Shown in pieces: positions 1-14,500 of a DNA stretch of 64,000 nucleotides (its first letter is position 1; each line of letters starts with the position of its first letter). The notes under the pieces are model-generated. The model was not told where the DNA came from. It saw only the letters and a list, made by a program, of their open reading frames with translations, and did not search any database. The position numbers and the translations under genes are program-made. Origin of the DNA: Agelaius tricolor (lineage: Eukaryota > Chordata > Aves > Passeriformes > Icteridae); assembly GCA_023055355.1 (NCBI GenBank), contig JALJCS010000018.1:1240001-1304000 (forward strand). Direction: 5' to 3'.

Positions 1-3000
1 CAAAGCCCTGTTCTTGGAAAGGTCTGCACTAAGCTTGCACCAAGCGTGTGCCAGAAGAGCTGTGAAGGATCTGTGAGCACTTCCACACTTCAGCTTGCTG
101 TGCCAGCCACTCCCAACAGCTGCAGAACACACTGGGAACCCTCCAGTGTTCTGCTGGTCACAGCTCCCCAGACAGAGCAGCACGCAGTGGAAGTTTGCTC
201 ACCAGGCACTGGGGACACGAGCTGGCTCAATTCACATGGGTTCACTATAGGAAGCTACTTCAGCTGCTCCCCATAAGAAAATGCTGGCTTCAGATAAAGG
301 AAACTAAAGTCTTGTGTACCTCTGTGAGGGCAGTAAGGCACATACAAGTGCACATTTCAGTTCTGTGAGGAGATGTCATTCCATATAGGCATTATGTGGT
401 GTGGCTACTGTGGGAAAACAGTGCCTGTGTTTGGAGAACTTGTAAAATCCCCTCACGCTGCCTTAATTCTTGGGATGCTGGGAAAGCAGCCATGACACAC
501 AGAATGTACAGCAGCACTTCCCTGGGCAGTAGAGTGAAACCAGATGTGCACATCCAGAGAAATAACATTTGGGATGACTGAACAGACTGAGTGGGTGGGC
601 AACTGGAGGACCCTCTGAGAGGAACATGGTTAATGAAGAACTGCCAACCACATGAAAGCTTCTGCTACAGGGAATTTCTGGTCATTGCTCCATGGTGCAG
701 GGAGTGAAAGTCTTCATCTGCACCCTCCTGCCAGGAGAGATCCTAACTGGATACACTGAGCAGGGAGGACAGCAGGTATGACACCACTGTGTCTATGGCC
801 TCTTATGAGCACCAGAGAGTCAGGGCTGAAGAATCCCACAGTTTATTTGTGTATTTATGGTTCCAAACCAACACCAAGACATCCAAAAGCCACTATTGCA
901 TTTTCTACAGATGCCCTCAAAAATCTTCTCTGCCTCTGAACTCAGGTTTCCCCAGTAAAAGGCAGAACAGTCTCTGAGTTCACACCCACAGCTTCTCACT
1001 CTCCTAAAAGCTCACCAGAGCAACAGCAGTGAGGAGCTCACAAATGCTGCACAACCAACAAAATCTGGACATACAAGGGAAAGACCTAGCATTTGCCACA
1101 GCAGGAGTCATTTGGCAGCTCAAGTGGTGCACAAATGGCTTGAATGAAAAAAAGGCATTTAGTGAGAAAAGTACAAACAGAACATAGTCCAAGATGTAGA
1201 GGTGTAGCCAAGACTTGACCATGCCAGAATACATTCTCTGGTGCAAAGATGCACAGTGAAAAAAATGCAATTCATCTGCAGTAACAGCTGGAACATTAAC
1301 TATACATTGGAAGTGTTAAGGATAATCTACTAGGAGCAGGGTTTTTTTTACCATTGGATAATGTACACTGTGTTCAGCTCCTTGGCTAACAATTGCATTT
1401 TAATCCTTGTGAATGTTATTGCAGAGTAAGTGGGTTTATCTTAATCCCATAAACCAAGGAGTTTCTGTTCCCTCTGAATACACAATTCTCCTGCAGGACA
1501 AGTGGGGCAGGAAAAAGCAGAAGGAACATCCACATTTGTTACGAATGTAGGGATCTCTCCTGACGCATTAGGCCATGAAAATCCAACCCTTTGTTCTTCT
1601 CATGCTTTCCTCAAAGGGAAAAAGGAAAATCCCTCTTGACCATGGCAGAGGGAAGGCACAAATAAATGAACTTGTGTCACCAGGGTAGGTGAAGACTTAA
1701 TAATTCATTCATGATCAAATTAAGAGGGCCTGATAAGCAACGACCCCCAGGTCCCCTTCCAGGGCTGCTCTCCAGCCCCTCTGTGTTCAAAAGCAGGAGT
1801 GCTGTGGGGCAAAGGGAACCCAAGGAGCCAAGGCAGGGCCCCAGCCCAGGGCAGCTGAAGGGGGAATTCTGCCCTGCTCAGAAGAGAGAGCTGCAATCTG
1901 TGCCATGCACCACGAGAACTTGGTCCCTCCTGCTCCAAAGCCTCCCCTCTCCTTGGCCAGCTTCATTTTTAAGAAATGCTTTTTGGAAAGAGCCTGTGGA
2001 ATAGAGATTTCAAAGGCTGGCTGAAAAAATGTCGAGGCATCTAATGCTGACCAGATTCTCCCCATACATGCACATAAAATTTCTCCGGCATCATAATTAG
2101 AGCCGTACTAAACAAACCCATTTCCCTCAGAAATTATACCCTGAAATCTTCATAAACAACCAAGTCCCAATGCTGGCAGGGACTTAGGGCAAGAACTGAC
2201 TTCTTTCCCTTTTCAAATTGTCCCAAGGCTTTAAAATTTATGTTCCAGTCCTAAAACCTGAACTTTTCCAGAAATCAGAAGAACACGGAGTGTTTATCTG
2301 ATGGCCTGGCACCACATCTTTGTAAAGTCTTCGAATAAACCACATTTTTATTTTCATCTTAATTAGGTGGATCCGAGTCTCCATGGAAATGAACTGAGGG
2401 CACTCACCATGTGCTTCAAGATAAGGAGAACATTTAGGAAATAAAGTCTTCTCAACTCATCACCAGAAACAGATACTTGTGCTAATCCTGAGGGGACAAC
2501 ACAATAGTTGGCCAAGCTTCACAAATAATATGGAAACATTCCAGGGACTTGTGGTTTTGGAGTGGGCAGGATTAAAGCTCCCAGCCTGGCTCTGTGCCCG
2601 AGGACAGGGCCCCATGGGAATGGCGACCCCACGCCAGCCAGGGCTCTCCACAAACAGGGGCTCACACCAAGTCTGGTTTTCTAGGATAAAACCTCAAATC
2701 AAAAAAGGTTTTCCCTTTAAAAAAAGCTCCTAAAGAACCCTGGCAGTTCAACATGTGACTTGGAGATGTTTGGAGGGCCACCTCTTGTGAAATGAAACCT
2801 AATTAAATATTTGGTTTCACAGTGGAGGTGGGGAATAACCATCTCTTTCCAAGAAATTCGTTTCTGATCTCTAAATGTCCTCTTATTTTCAAATCAAATG
2901 ACTTTAGAAGTGACATTGTGTTCCTAAAATGTGTTTGGCATGAAGTAAACAGACACTGGCACCACCACATCTCTGGAGAGGCAAGGGAAGCTCCCTCTGC

Positions 3001-5472
3001 CAAACCCCTGCCTGTGTTACCTTCAGCTCCCACCACTCTGTGGTTGCATGAACTTTTGACCCACAATGCAAGTAGAGCCCAAGGGAAAGAATTCAAATTT
3101 TCTGTTTATCATTCCTCATTTTTCTGTCCAATTGTTAATTCAGGTTTGAGATTATTTTTCAAATTCTGACAGTCAGAGAGTACATTCTGCTTTGAGCTTA
3201 TCTCTGCCCACAACCCAATTTAGCACCAGCTGCAGTAAATTCCTAACTCTCACCCTTGGAAACAATCTAGCAGGATTTGGTCAATCTTTGTGGTAAAATA
3301 CCAAATGACAACATTTTTGTGCTACATGAAATATATTTAACTGTATTAAAAAATCCCATCCTTTGGATTTGTTTTTAACAACAGGTATATAATTCTATAA
3401 ATGCTAATATGGCTCCCTAAACTCTGACCCTCTGACAGAAACAGGAAGATCTTTAAGATCCAGGCAAATATTTGAAGAAAAAACATTTTGGTATTCAGAG
3501 ACAAAAAATTCTTCATGACATCTAAGATGAAAGTCCTATTCAAGAGCTTCTACACATTGCTGTGAAACATGGAAGAATGGAGAAATACAAAACTGTGGAA
3601 GAGCAACAAAAACAGGAAGAGGAGGAAAAAGTTAATCTTAAAGCTAGGTTTGGTTGTTATTGGTACTCACTCTCTACATTTTAAACAGTGTTGAAAGCTT
3701 CTTTTCACAGCCCTTTAGGGAAGCAATTTGTGAAAAGTACTTTAAAGGGTGATTTATTTGAAAAATTCTAATAGACTTTTGGAAGTGGAAGAATTATTGG
3801 GCCCTTGACTATTAGCACAAACACCAACCCCACTCCAGGTCAGAGACCTTGCAAACAGGAATATTTCAGAGGGCTTGAGGGAATAGGCAAGCAGGGGAAA
3901 ATCTGCTGTGGCAGAAACACTCATTGCTACAATACATTTTTAAATCCTTCTCTTTTCCCACTCGCAGCTATTCAAATACTGGCAATTTTTTCTATTTATT
4001 ATTGGTATTGGGGATGAGAAAAGCACAAAGGGTTTGGGTTTTTTCCTACTTGCTTCACCCTAGCAAGAAGTATTTAATTCAGGAGCTTTGTTTCTGTGCA
4101 CTGGAAAGCAAATCCACAGCAACTAAAGAACCAAAACACTAAAGAGTAGATTGGGATAATTCAAAAGCCCTCAGAACACCTTCAAGGAGTCCTTCCATCT
4201 CTAATAACAACAGTGCCTACACAAATGTTCCACTTATACAAATGAGTTTCAGAAGAATAACATTAAAAGTGTGAGTTACAGTAATGCCAAACTGTTTTAG
4301 TGTTCTAGGCAAACATTTTCATGCTGCTTTTTGCCCATTTTCTTTTCAGAACTAGGCCAGAATTGTGCAGAAAGCAAGAAAATACCACAATAAAAGCTCT
4401 TAATCCCACAGGCCTCTTATCATTGTAGCATCACTCTCATTCCTTACAGGGAAATACATCTCCCCTCCTGTAACTAAGTGATCATTCAGCTCACAGGTAA
4501 ATATCAAGTTTGGTCATATTTTGCCTAAGGTGTATTTCATGCTGAGTTCCTTAAATGTCTATAAATAATGTAGCAAGGTTTATAAAAAGATATTTGGAAA
4601 ATACATTATGGCTTCCAGCAGAACCACTTTTCAGCTGGGTTCAGAGTTGAGGATAATTTTGTTTCCTGAGTGCCAAGAAGCACAAATTGTCATTTGCCGT
4701 TCCACACAGTGATTCCATTAGTTCACATCTGTCTTCAACATCAAAACACATTTCCTCGCTAATGAATTTCAGACCAATAATTTCCCATCCTGAAATAAAT
4801 CCATGACAGTCTGTGGAGTAACTTCAGAGCTTTGTGGTGAGTACAGCAAACAGAGCAAGACACATTTTCTCCTGCTGGCAGAACAGCTGGGATGATCCTG
4901 ATTTATCAGAAATATTTCAAAACCACCAAGGCAAGCCCAGCTCTGTAAATCTCAAAACAAGATAAGCAAAATTTTATATTTGAAGCTGCTTTACTGCTGA
5001 TGGCCCTGTGGGTTCATCACCATAGCACTGATGAATCTCCCCAGCAAACCACTGCAGAGAGGAAAAATCCCCTATGAGGACCAAAGCTGTATTTGCAACA
5101 GTCAGCCACTGCTTTAGAAGTGTTAAGTTACATTTTAAATAATTGCTGTTTAAGGCATCAATGTCAGATCACCTTCTAAGTGAGTGTATCACCAATATAC
5201 TGAACATTCAGCAATACAGGGAATTTTCTTGGAGTAGTGTGTCCTAAACCTGCTATTTTATTAAAATCCATAGTCTCACAAGAGTTCCAAAACTCTTTAA
5301 ATGCAAAAAAGGCAGTGTTAATACCTAAACCAATGCACCTGCTGTGGGTATTTTTCACATCATCCCAAGAGCAGCAGTGACACAGATTCATTGCTCCAAC
5401 ATTCACCACCTCTGAAACCCCAAAATCAGCACCATTATCTGTCCTGCAGACAGGATAGATCAGAACACCTAC
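1..5472. other. FBXW11 intronic sequence, no recognised exon
   Basis: AT-rich unique-looking sequence downstream (on the minus strand) of the linker exon. I found no WD40 exon, no clear transposon end and no RNA gene. Open frames here are short and show no recognisable protein. Confidence 0.7.
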
Positions 5473-5563
5473 CTCTATATCCTGGATTATCTTTGGGTAT
5501 AAGGACCTGTAAAACGAATTTGGGGGCCCATCTGTTGGTCTGTTTTTAAACAGGTACTGATCC
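5473..5563 (-). CDS. FBXW11: FBXW11 linker exon ([16 protein letters not shown]...QDIE)
   Basis: The exon is 91 bp. Its first G completes the Trp codon of the F-box exon, then 30 codons read [20 protein letters not shown] followed by [10 protein letters not shown]. This is the linker between the F-box and the WD40 propeller, identical to vertebrate FBXW11 as I know it. The acceptor is tttctag and the donor is GAG with gtaggt. It is the last exon of this gene that I can find in the window. The next expected exon (TIESNWRCGRHN...) does not appear in 1-5472. Confidence 0.96.
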
Positions 5564-8500
5564 CTAGAAAGAAGGAGAAACAGTTTTCAATGTACCACAA
5601 AGAATCCAAACTTCACCAGAATGCAAAGCCTGCCCAGAACAAAACCCTCAGCACATTCTCAGAAATACCTGGGAGAACTTTTAGTATCACTATTACAACT
5701 CTTGTGACTTCGCAATTTGACAAATATTTAGAATGTCCAAGGTTAAAAAGATAAAAAGTGCTTTCCAGTTCTGATTTCCTGCTCCACAAGGTTTCATCCT
5801 TGTGCCATCCCCTTACTCTGTACATGCCTTTGCTCAGGCACACCACTAGAGAGCACAGGGAAACAGGTTTCTGAAGCAGAACAGCTCTCCAGAAACTTGG
5901 GAAGGACAGGAAAACAAGGGTTATCCCCTTTGAGAGGCTTCTGCAGCCCAAGCTGCTATTTTATACTTTAAGAAAAAAACCAAACAAACAAACAAAAAAA
6001 ACCCAACAAAACCCCCCCAAAAACAAACAAACAAAACAAAAAAACACACCAAAAACAAAAACAAAAAAAACCAAACAAACAAACAAACAAACAAAAAACC
6101 CAAAAAAAACCCCAAAAAAAAACAAAAAACACCCCACCAAAACCAAACCAAACAGAAGAAGTCCAATTGGGAATACTTCACTTGAGAAAAAGCCCTGCAA
6201 ATGTGCTGGCACTGTTTTTTGTGAGCTGATGAAACTGATAGTTCTCCTCGCAATATAGAAATTCCAAATTTGCACAGACTCAAGCAAGAAAAAATGGTGT
6301 CAGACATGGGAGCACAAAAGGACAGGGACAAAGGCAGAGCAGAAAGGGGAGCTGACAGCTTTGGCCTCCAGCCCCAGCAGAGATCAGGAGCTCAGCAATA
6401 CCCATTTTCTGTAACCTTCCTTTTGGGCAGAGCTCATGGGAGGAGGTGTGCAGGAGGCTGTGCAGCAGCAGGGGAGCCCAGGTGTTACTGTCATATTTTA
6501 TGAAAAATCCCTTCACCAGGATTTTTCTCCTGAGAAGCCTCAGAAATGAAATGTGAACAATAATTATCTGATTGTTTGGAATGCGGTTTGGAGGTTGCTT
6601 ACCAACAGGTGCATCTCTGATTGGTTCCATGTGAATTGTTTTAACTTAATGACCAATCCCAGTCCAGCTGTGTCGGGCTCTCTGAGTCTGTCACAGGTTT
6701 TTATTATCATTCTTTTTTAGCCTTCTGATGTCTCCTTTCTCTTTCTTTAGTATAGTTTTAGTATATAATTTTCTTTTAATATAACAGAATAGAATATCAT
6801 AAAATAATAAATCAGCCTTCTAAGAACTTGGAGTCAATTCTCATCTCTCACCTGGTCCTGGGACCCACAACACCTCAACAATTACCAACCAGAGCGAGGC
6901 ACTCACCAGCCCCTCCTCTCGGAGAGCCCCTTCCAGAGCGGGTCCGTGCGTACCATCCTCTCAATGAGCTTCTTCCACAGCATCCCCTCCGAGATCACTC
7001 TCTGCCACTCCTTACACACCAGCTCTGCTGCACACAGGGATCTGGCATCGAGATAGGAAAGGATGTTTTCTGCTATGTGATCTAAGCCTTGCTCTACAAA
7101 GAAACGAAGAGCAGTCAGTGAGTGCACAGAAACAACCAAATCAGCTTTGCAAGACACTGAGAATCCAGAGCTTCGGGGCATGGCAGCAATGTGAGAACAC
7201 TGCCATTGGTAGGGGCACCAGCTACAGGTGAGTGCACACAGAGGCACCAAAATATCTCCAAGGTTTGGTCTTTCCTGCCTGTTGGACCATTCTTCTGCCC
7301 TGCAGGGAGAATCAGCACAATGGTGCAGCAAAAGCAGCGTGGACAGGCCCAGGGAGGGGATTCTCCCCTGCACTCTTGATCTCCTGAAATCCCACCTGGA
7401 GCAGGGATCACAGCTCTGGTGTCCCCAGCACAAGGACATGGAACCGTTGGAGCACGTCCAGAGGAGGCCTTGGAGCTGCTAGAGGGACTTAGAGCAGCTC
7501 CCCCTGGAACCAGGCTGGGAGAGCTGAGAATGTTTAGCCTGGAGAAGGGAAAGTTGTGTGGAGACCTCAGAGCCCCTGCCAGTGTCAGAAAGGGCTACAG
7601 GAAAGTTCACCAGGAACTGCAGGGCCAGGACAGGGGGAATGGCTTCCCTGCCAGAGGGCAGGGTTTGATGGGATACTGGAGAGAAATTCTTCCCTGTGGA
7701 AAAGTCACTGCTAAGTCTGTTCCTTATTTCAAAGACCTGCAATTTTGCTTTCCACAAAATTTCCCTGAACCTGAGATGTTGAATAACTCAATTTTCATGA
7801 GTAACATACACCCCTTGGCCAAGCATGAAAAAAATCTTTCAAACCAGGAGATGACGACCTTTTTAATTTTCCACTTTATCTCATGACAGCCCACTTTGGG
7901 CTTCAAATAGTCCTGACAAATCAAAGGAACTACTGTTATTTTTTTAGAGCATGAAGAAAGTATATTCATACAGTCCTCCACTGCACACTGAATTTCACAT
8001 GGCCTTCATAAAAATGAACAGCAGCAGAAAGCAGAAACTAATACATGTGAGTCTTACTCATTTATTGATTTATTCTACATAATTTCGGTAACTATAACAT
8101 ATGTCTAGTGGCCCTGTCCTTTGTGTCTGTGCTTTGGACCTGATCCTATTACGTTAATTAGGGTAAATATTTCAGTTGAGATCTCTTTTGGATGCAGCAA
8201 TTTAAACCTGTGAACTTCTGCTAGCAGTAAAAATCTCAAGACTAGATTTGATGTCAGACAACATGCAGGACTAAGTTTAAGACACATTAAGGCCTGAAAT
8301 AGCTGTATGTCCCTATTTTAGATTAAAAGACAGGGATTTGTTTTAGAAAATTTCTGAAATAGGTACTAAAGCCTTTCCATTTTCTGAAGTAAAATGAATT
8401 TGACATCTATTGGTAGACTTCTCAAAGGAAAATATGACACCCATCCCTTATGACTCTACAGAGTCTTTACAGTTTAACAGAAAATGGTGAAAAAGAGCTG

Positions 8501-11500
8501 TTGTTGATTAGAGGGAGCAGCTGAAGGTTTGGTTGAATTTCAATAATAAATTCAAACAATTAAAATTCACAGGGATTTCAAAGGTCTGTGTATAAATATC
8601 ACTTTGTGTGAAAATGAAATCCAAATGTGGGATTGTCAACTCTCTAAATGTGATCAACATTAGATACAAAACAGTCACTTAGATCAGGAAACACGCCAGT
8701 TACCACTCTGTCACTGAAAACAATTCCATCTAACTCTTCTTCCATTTTTCCTACAGTCTCACAGGTGTAAAATTGGTCAGGACAGAGAGCAAAAACTACT
8801 CCTATTTACAACAAAAGAATTTGATTTCAAGACAAGCAAAGCCATCTTTTAAAAAGGCATCATTGAATATCCTGAATTGGAAGGGACCCACAAGGATCAT
8901 CAACTCCAACTCCTGGCCCTGCACAGAATGACCCCAAAAATCCCTCCATGTGCCTGAGAGTGGTACTCCAGCTCTCCTTTAATGTGACTGCAGCCCAACA
9001 CAGGATTGATTTCAACCAGCTGGGATTAAGTTCCTGGGTAAATTCAGACAGATGTTCTTCGCACGCCACAGCACCTTCAAGGAAGGCTGAACATGGGAAC
9101 AATTCCCAGTATTTACATTGGGGACAAGCAACAGAAGTTGTAAAGATGTATTTTGGTATATACAAATGTGGTGTAAACAAGTGTCACCTTACAAAGCTCC
9201 CAACATTTTCTTAGGCAGAAATATATAAAATGAAAGATCTGTATAATTCTCTATCAGCCCTGAGGTATAAAAGCAAACAAAACAGAATTTTAATTGAAGA
9301 TCAAACTTGCACATGAAGGGTCTGGAGAGTCAGTCCTAGGAGGAGCAGCTGATTTGCAGTTTTAGGATTTAGCTTTTAGGCTTTGCATGGCCTCTTCCAC
9401 CCTCAGTGTTCAGAACTGTCCTGGCATTCCTGGGATAACCCCACAGACTGCTCACACACTGCAGGGTGAAGCTGTGCCAGTGGGCTGCCAGGGGCACACA
9501 GAACACACTGACCACTTACCCAGGCTGATTTCCCACTCTGCAAACAATGTCCACACTTTTCCCTTTCCAAGAATCATATGAATCACTGCCCCTAGCAGCA
9601 AGAATCCAGAAATACAATTTCTTCCAAAAACTTATTGAAAAAACCACGCCTTTACCAGATTACAACCTAGAGATTCTGTATATCCACTATTGCTGCTCTG
9701 CGTTTTTGTGAAAAAATTCACTGAGCAAGTGTAAAAACAGATTTCATATCTGAACATATCAACACAGGCTGACACTTGTGGGTGTCAGAAGAGGTTGTGA
9801 GTAACTGAAAGGAGGAGTCAGGGCTGGGCAACACAATAAAAATCCACAAGTGTTTTTGCTCTCAGGTCAGCAACAAGAGTAGACAAACTAGATGCACTCA
9901 TCTAAGCAGAAACTCAGAACAACACTAAAATGTAAGAATTCCTAAACTAAAATGCCTCTGCAGTAGCAGTTTCTGTATGAAAAAAGAGTTCAGACCAAAG
10001 CTTGCAGATACACAACTTTTGTGACAACTCAGTTCCAGTTCCAGCACAAATCCTTTGGGCTACACCAGTCCGACTATTTTAACGTGGAACAACACTGGCA
10101 TCCAGTGGCCAACCCAATTAATCACAGAAGGGATTCAGCACCCTGCTGCCCCTCTCTGCAGCAGGAAGCAGCACTGGCTCTCTAAGGGACAATGGGAATG
10201 CAGAGATGTCCCCAAGGGGCTGCACAGCCCAGAGCAGTCCCTGCTCTGTGCCCTGCGTTTACCTGGCAGCGCAGTGATGAAGTCCCGCTGTAACATGGGC
10301 TTCAGGTAGGAGTTAATATGTCCATGCTGATAGTGACACATCCGGGAAATGAGGTGTTCCACAAATTCCACTTGATCTGATTCAGACCACTGGTCAAAAT
10401 ATTTTATACACAAGTCTTTTTCCTTTTCGTAATTTCCTTCTGATGGTCTTTTTCTTGAGACAATCACAGATGAAGTTCCATTACTTATCTGGGGTTGGAA
10501 AAGGAACATTATTTATATGTTAGTGTATATTTAAATATTGAGATTTATATATAAGCTATAGGAACAGCTTAATAAAATCTCTCTCAAGGAAGAACATGTA
10601 AGAAGATGCAAAGAAATAATCAAAACTAAATTTTAAAACACATTCTTCAAGAAATGAGTTACATCAGATGAATTTCAAAGACTTTTCAAAGTCTTTCATA
10701 GCCTTTGCTCCCAAAATTCCTACTTACACTGAAAATCTTGAATTCCTCCCTTACACCTCTTACCACTTAAACCCCACGGATGTAGTTGTTTTTAGAACTA
10801 CCTTTCCCAGCTCAAAGCAGTGGTTTCTAGGCACATTGCAGTTTGTCTCCACAAATGTTCTGCTCAGATTCTGGCGGTTAAAATAAGAATTCAAGACCCT
10901 CATGTCAGTGTTGCACTGGTTGTCCTCAAATAAAAACTGAGAATCAAGGGCTTGGTTTGTTTTTGCTCCTGTCAATGTTTGGGACATGCACATGAACACC
11001 TCATTAAAATCCCAGGAGCTTCAGCTCCACATCAGGATGGCCCAGAACACCCCAGCAGGAGCCACTGCTAATTACTGAGCACAGCTCAGAGTGATGCCAG
11101 CTCCTCTGAGCCCCTCAGGAGCCAAGGGGCTGCTGGGGAGCAATTGGCAGCTCCAAAATATTCCCAAACTTCTTCAAAGCAAACAGGTTGTGAGTCCTTG
11201 CCATGTTGAACTTCTCATTCTAAACAACACAGTCACATGCTCAGAAATATAAATTAACTTTATTCCCAAGGATGCTTTGACAGAGCATTGTCCTTCCAAG
11301 GTCAGCACAAACCACAGAATCTGAGCAAAAATGATAATTTCTTGAGGATTTTCCACTGGCATCATCCTTCACTTGAAGGCTGAGCTAATTTTAGGAAGAT
11401 ACAGCCAATGACATTCAAGGATGATTATGCAGACCCAAGATTTGGCCATTTCTCAAAAGCAGGAACATATAAAATCCTGGCACCTCTCCTTCTACATCCA

Positions 11501-14500
11501 TGTTAGTCCTACCTGCCACAAGGTATTTTTCTTTGGAGACTCATCTTCATTCTGATCCTCCATTACTGACGTGTTCTGGAAAAAAAGAACAAATATTACT
11601 TCAGCTTTTTACTCTGTGACAATTTCTTGCTCTACAAGCATTACGAAAAAGCAAATCAATTGAATAAATAAAATTCATTTTCCCAGTGAATGGAATTCTC
11701 AAAGACTTCTGGCCACAAAACCTGAGTATTATAAATAAATTCCCCTTTTAACTGACATGTTTATCAATTCCATTTACTGTAAAGATAACTCCCCAACCCC
11801 GCTTCAATTTCCTTTGACAGGTTTTCATGCAGCCTTTCAACGCTTTTCTCACTGGGAAATAAATTCACTTTCATCCTACTCAAGCCAAAGCAATTAAACC
11901 TGTCAATGTATTCAACCAGCACTTTCTGCCAAAGTTAAATTGCATACAGCTAGGCAAAAAAAAAAAAAAAAAAAAAAAATATCACTATACACTACTTATA
12001 TGCAACAGAATATGCTTTTTTCCCAGGTCTAGGAATAGTGATCATTCTCTGCAGAACATCTCTGCAATTCACTGCCCAGGCTGTGTCTACAACCCTTGGC
12101 AATCACTCCTGCCTTTATTGCATGCTCTCCCCACATCAGAATTGATCCTTACTATTGCTTTCCTCCCTTTCCTTCACCAATAAAAGATGGAAGCATTTCT
12201 ACAAACCTGCAGCTGCAAATGTTTCTCTGAGCTCACCTGTCTCCCAAAGTAGTTGTGTTTTTTCTGCCCGTTGTTGATGAGCTGCTCCCTTTTGCTGTCC
12301 ATGGCACACCCACCACCTCCTCCTCCCTGCCCCCAAGTCCCCCGTTCCCAGGCAGTTCCAGCTCCCCCAGCCCTGCCCTCCCCATCCCCATGGGACTGGC
12401 AGACGGTTACCAGGACAAACTAAGTGTCCTCAACCACCTGTAATTATTTCAGCCTTCTTCCCTTCTGTCTCAACAGGAACAAGGAGCTCAGGTAAAACAT
12501 ACAATGAAGTAAGTCAAATAATTCCCTTACTCCTACCATCTTGGATTATGGATAACTCCTTAGAAACTACATCCACCCCCACTCAAAACACAATTCCATC
12601 TCAAAAGCATTCATCTCCTCCTCTTTCCTCCATAAGGATGTGCTGCACAAACTGAGAGAATCTGACAAATGAGCAGTGTCCTGCCTACAGCAACGCTCCC
12701 TCCCCTGCCCAGCTGCCTTGGCTCAAGCCTACCTTGAGCCCTCTCTGAAGGTGTGGAAAACACGTGGCACATGGGCTTTGGATGACAGGATAAAAACTGT
12801 GCCCACAGGTGATGGAAGGACTCAACTGCCTGGTCATGACACATGTGGCAGTGACATGTAAAAGCCCAGGAGGTGGCTGGAGGGGAATCCAGGAAGGAAT
12901 AAAGGCAGGAGATGTTTGGGGTGCCTCTACAAAAACATGGACATCCACAGAACAGACAGCCACACCTTTCATGGTTTTTGAAGCCACAGTCTCTGCAGGG
13001 CCATCCCAGTTATTTACAAGTCCTAACCAGCCCCTCTCACTGGGGCACAAACCAGTGCAAGGGTTGCTCCTCCCCAGGAGGGAACACACAGCAGCCCCTC
13101 ACTGACTGGGACCCTGCCAGCCCACACCAGTTACACCATTATGGAAAGCAAACATGCCACCAGGGAACTATGGAGGGTGTCTTTGATTTTATTTTATTTC
13201 AATATGAATATGTAAAAACACTCATTAGTGTGATTATATGTTGTTAACTGTGCATCCAATTAGTGTGTCCTTAAACGAGTAAGGAACATCTCATGTCCTT
13301 TGGCAGCTGAAGGCTAAATAAACCCATGGATCCTGGGAGCTACAAACAAGAACACTGAGAATATCAAACAGGTGGCTTGGGTTAGCAAATTCAGCAGAAA
13401 TCCCGTATTTTATCCATCTATGCCCTAACTTTCCTTCGGCAGGCTATGGTGGGTCTCTGCCATTGCATTTCTCCCTTTATCAGAAAACATCTGAGATCTT
13501 TGCCAGCTTTCCCAGGGATGGAGACTAAGAACTGCCTCCTAAACATGATATCATTCTGTGAACATCCAATAGAACTACAGCACAGCAGCACTGTGACACA
13601 GACTGCAGGGACACAAATGTCACCAAAACCATCAGATTTCCACACCAGCAGATTGTAAAGTGAGTTTCCCTCTGTGCTGTGCCCCTACTCAATTCCACTG
13701 TGGCTCCACTGCTGCCCAGGGAAAGACCTGGGCAGCAGGCTGTGGGGAGAGGCTACAGCCTTGGAATCTCACAGGACCACAGAATCATTAAGGCTGGAAA
13801 GACCACAAGGACCATTGAGTGCCACGGAGTGCCACCTCCAGGTGTTCGCTGGACACCTCCAGGGATGGGGACTCCAAATGCACTGCTGCCCAGAGACACT
13901 CTCATGTCCTGTCACCATCAGAGCCATGACTGTGGGGGCAGATAACACAGCTTGATTTTTAGGCTGGAAATGAACATGGTAATCAGATATTTCACCAGGA
14001 AGTTGACAGCTGTATTCATTTAATGGCATCTACTACTACATCTACTCTTTTCCCACCCTGACTCATTCCACACTTTCTTACTGTATTTTAGAGCTTTAAA
14101 TCCTTCATCCTTTCCCTTTCTGCTCCCAAATACATATTTTGTTTTCCCTATTATATCGTCTCTTTCTAATAAACTCGCTCTGCTTCTCTCTTAAAGCACT
14201 TCATTTTGGGGTCATTCCCCCCATCACACACATCCCAATTCAGACTCCAATCTGTCTCTCCAACACTTAAGCCTACTAATTGGAGACCAGGAGGTGATGG
14301 GTGGATCCTGCCCTGTTGGCTGGAAGAAGCAATTAGACAGCTCTGATCTGTCCTGTCCATTCCCAGCACTTGGCAGAAGAAGGATTTCAGAATTCCTGAC
14401 AGATGGTGTCACCAGTCCTGGCTCCTGGGCTCCAGCCCTTGTGCAAGAACACTGATAGGCATCTCCAAGTGCAGCTTTCCCTCCCCTCAGCAGCACCTCT

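Noticed and set aside
5921..6331. Phe/Cys/Leu-rich frame resembling a membrane protein
   Set aside because: Product of the A/C-only tract read on the minus strand.
6903..7439. Reading the F-box exon as extending to 7439 in one frame
   Set aside because: A clear tttgtag acceptor at 7094-7100 and the split Glu codon fix the exon edge at 7093; upstream codons are intron and CR1 sequence.
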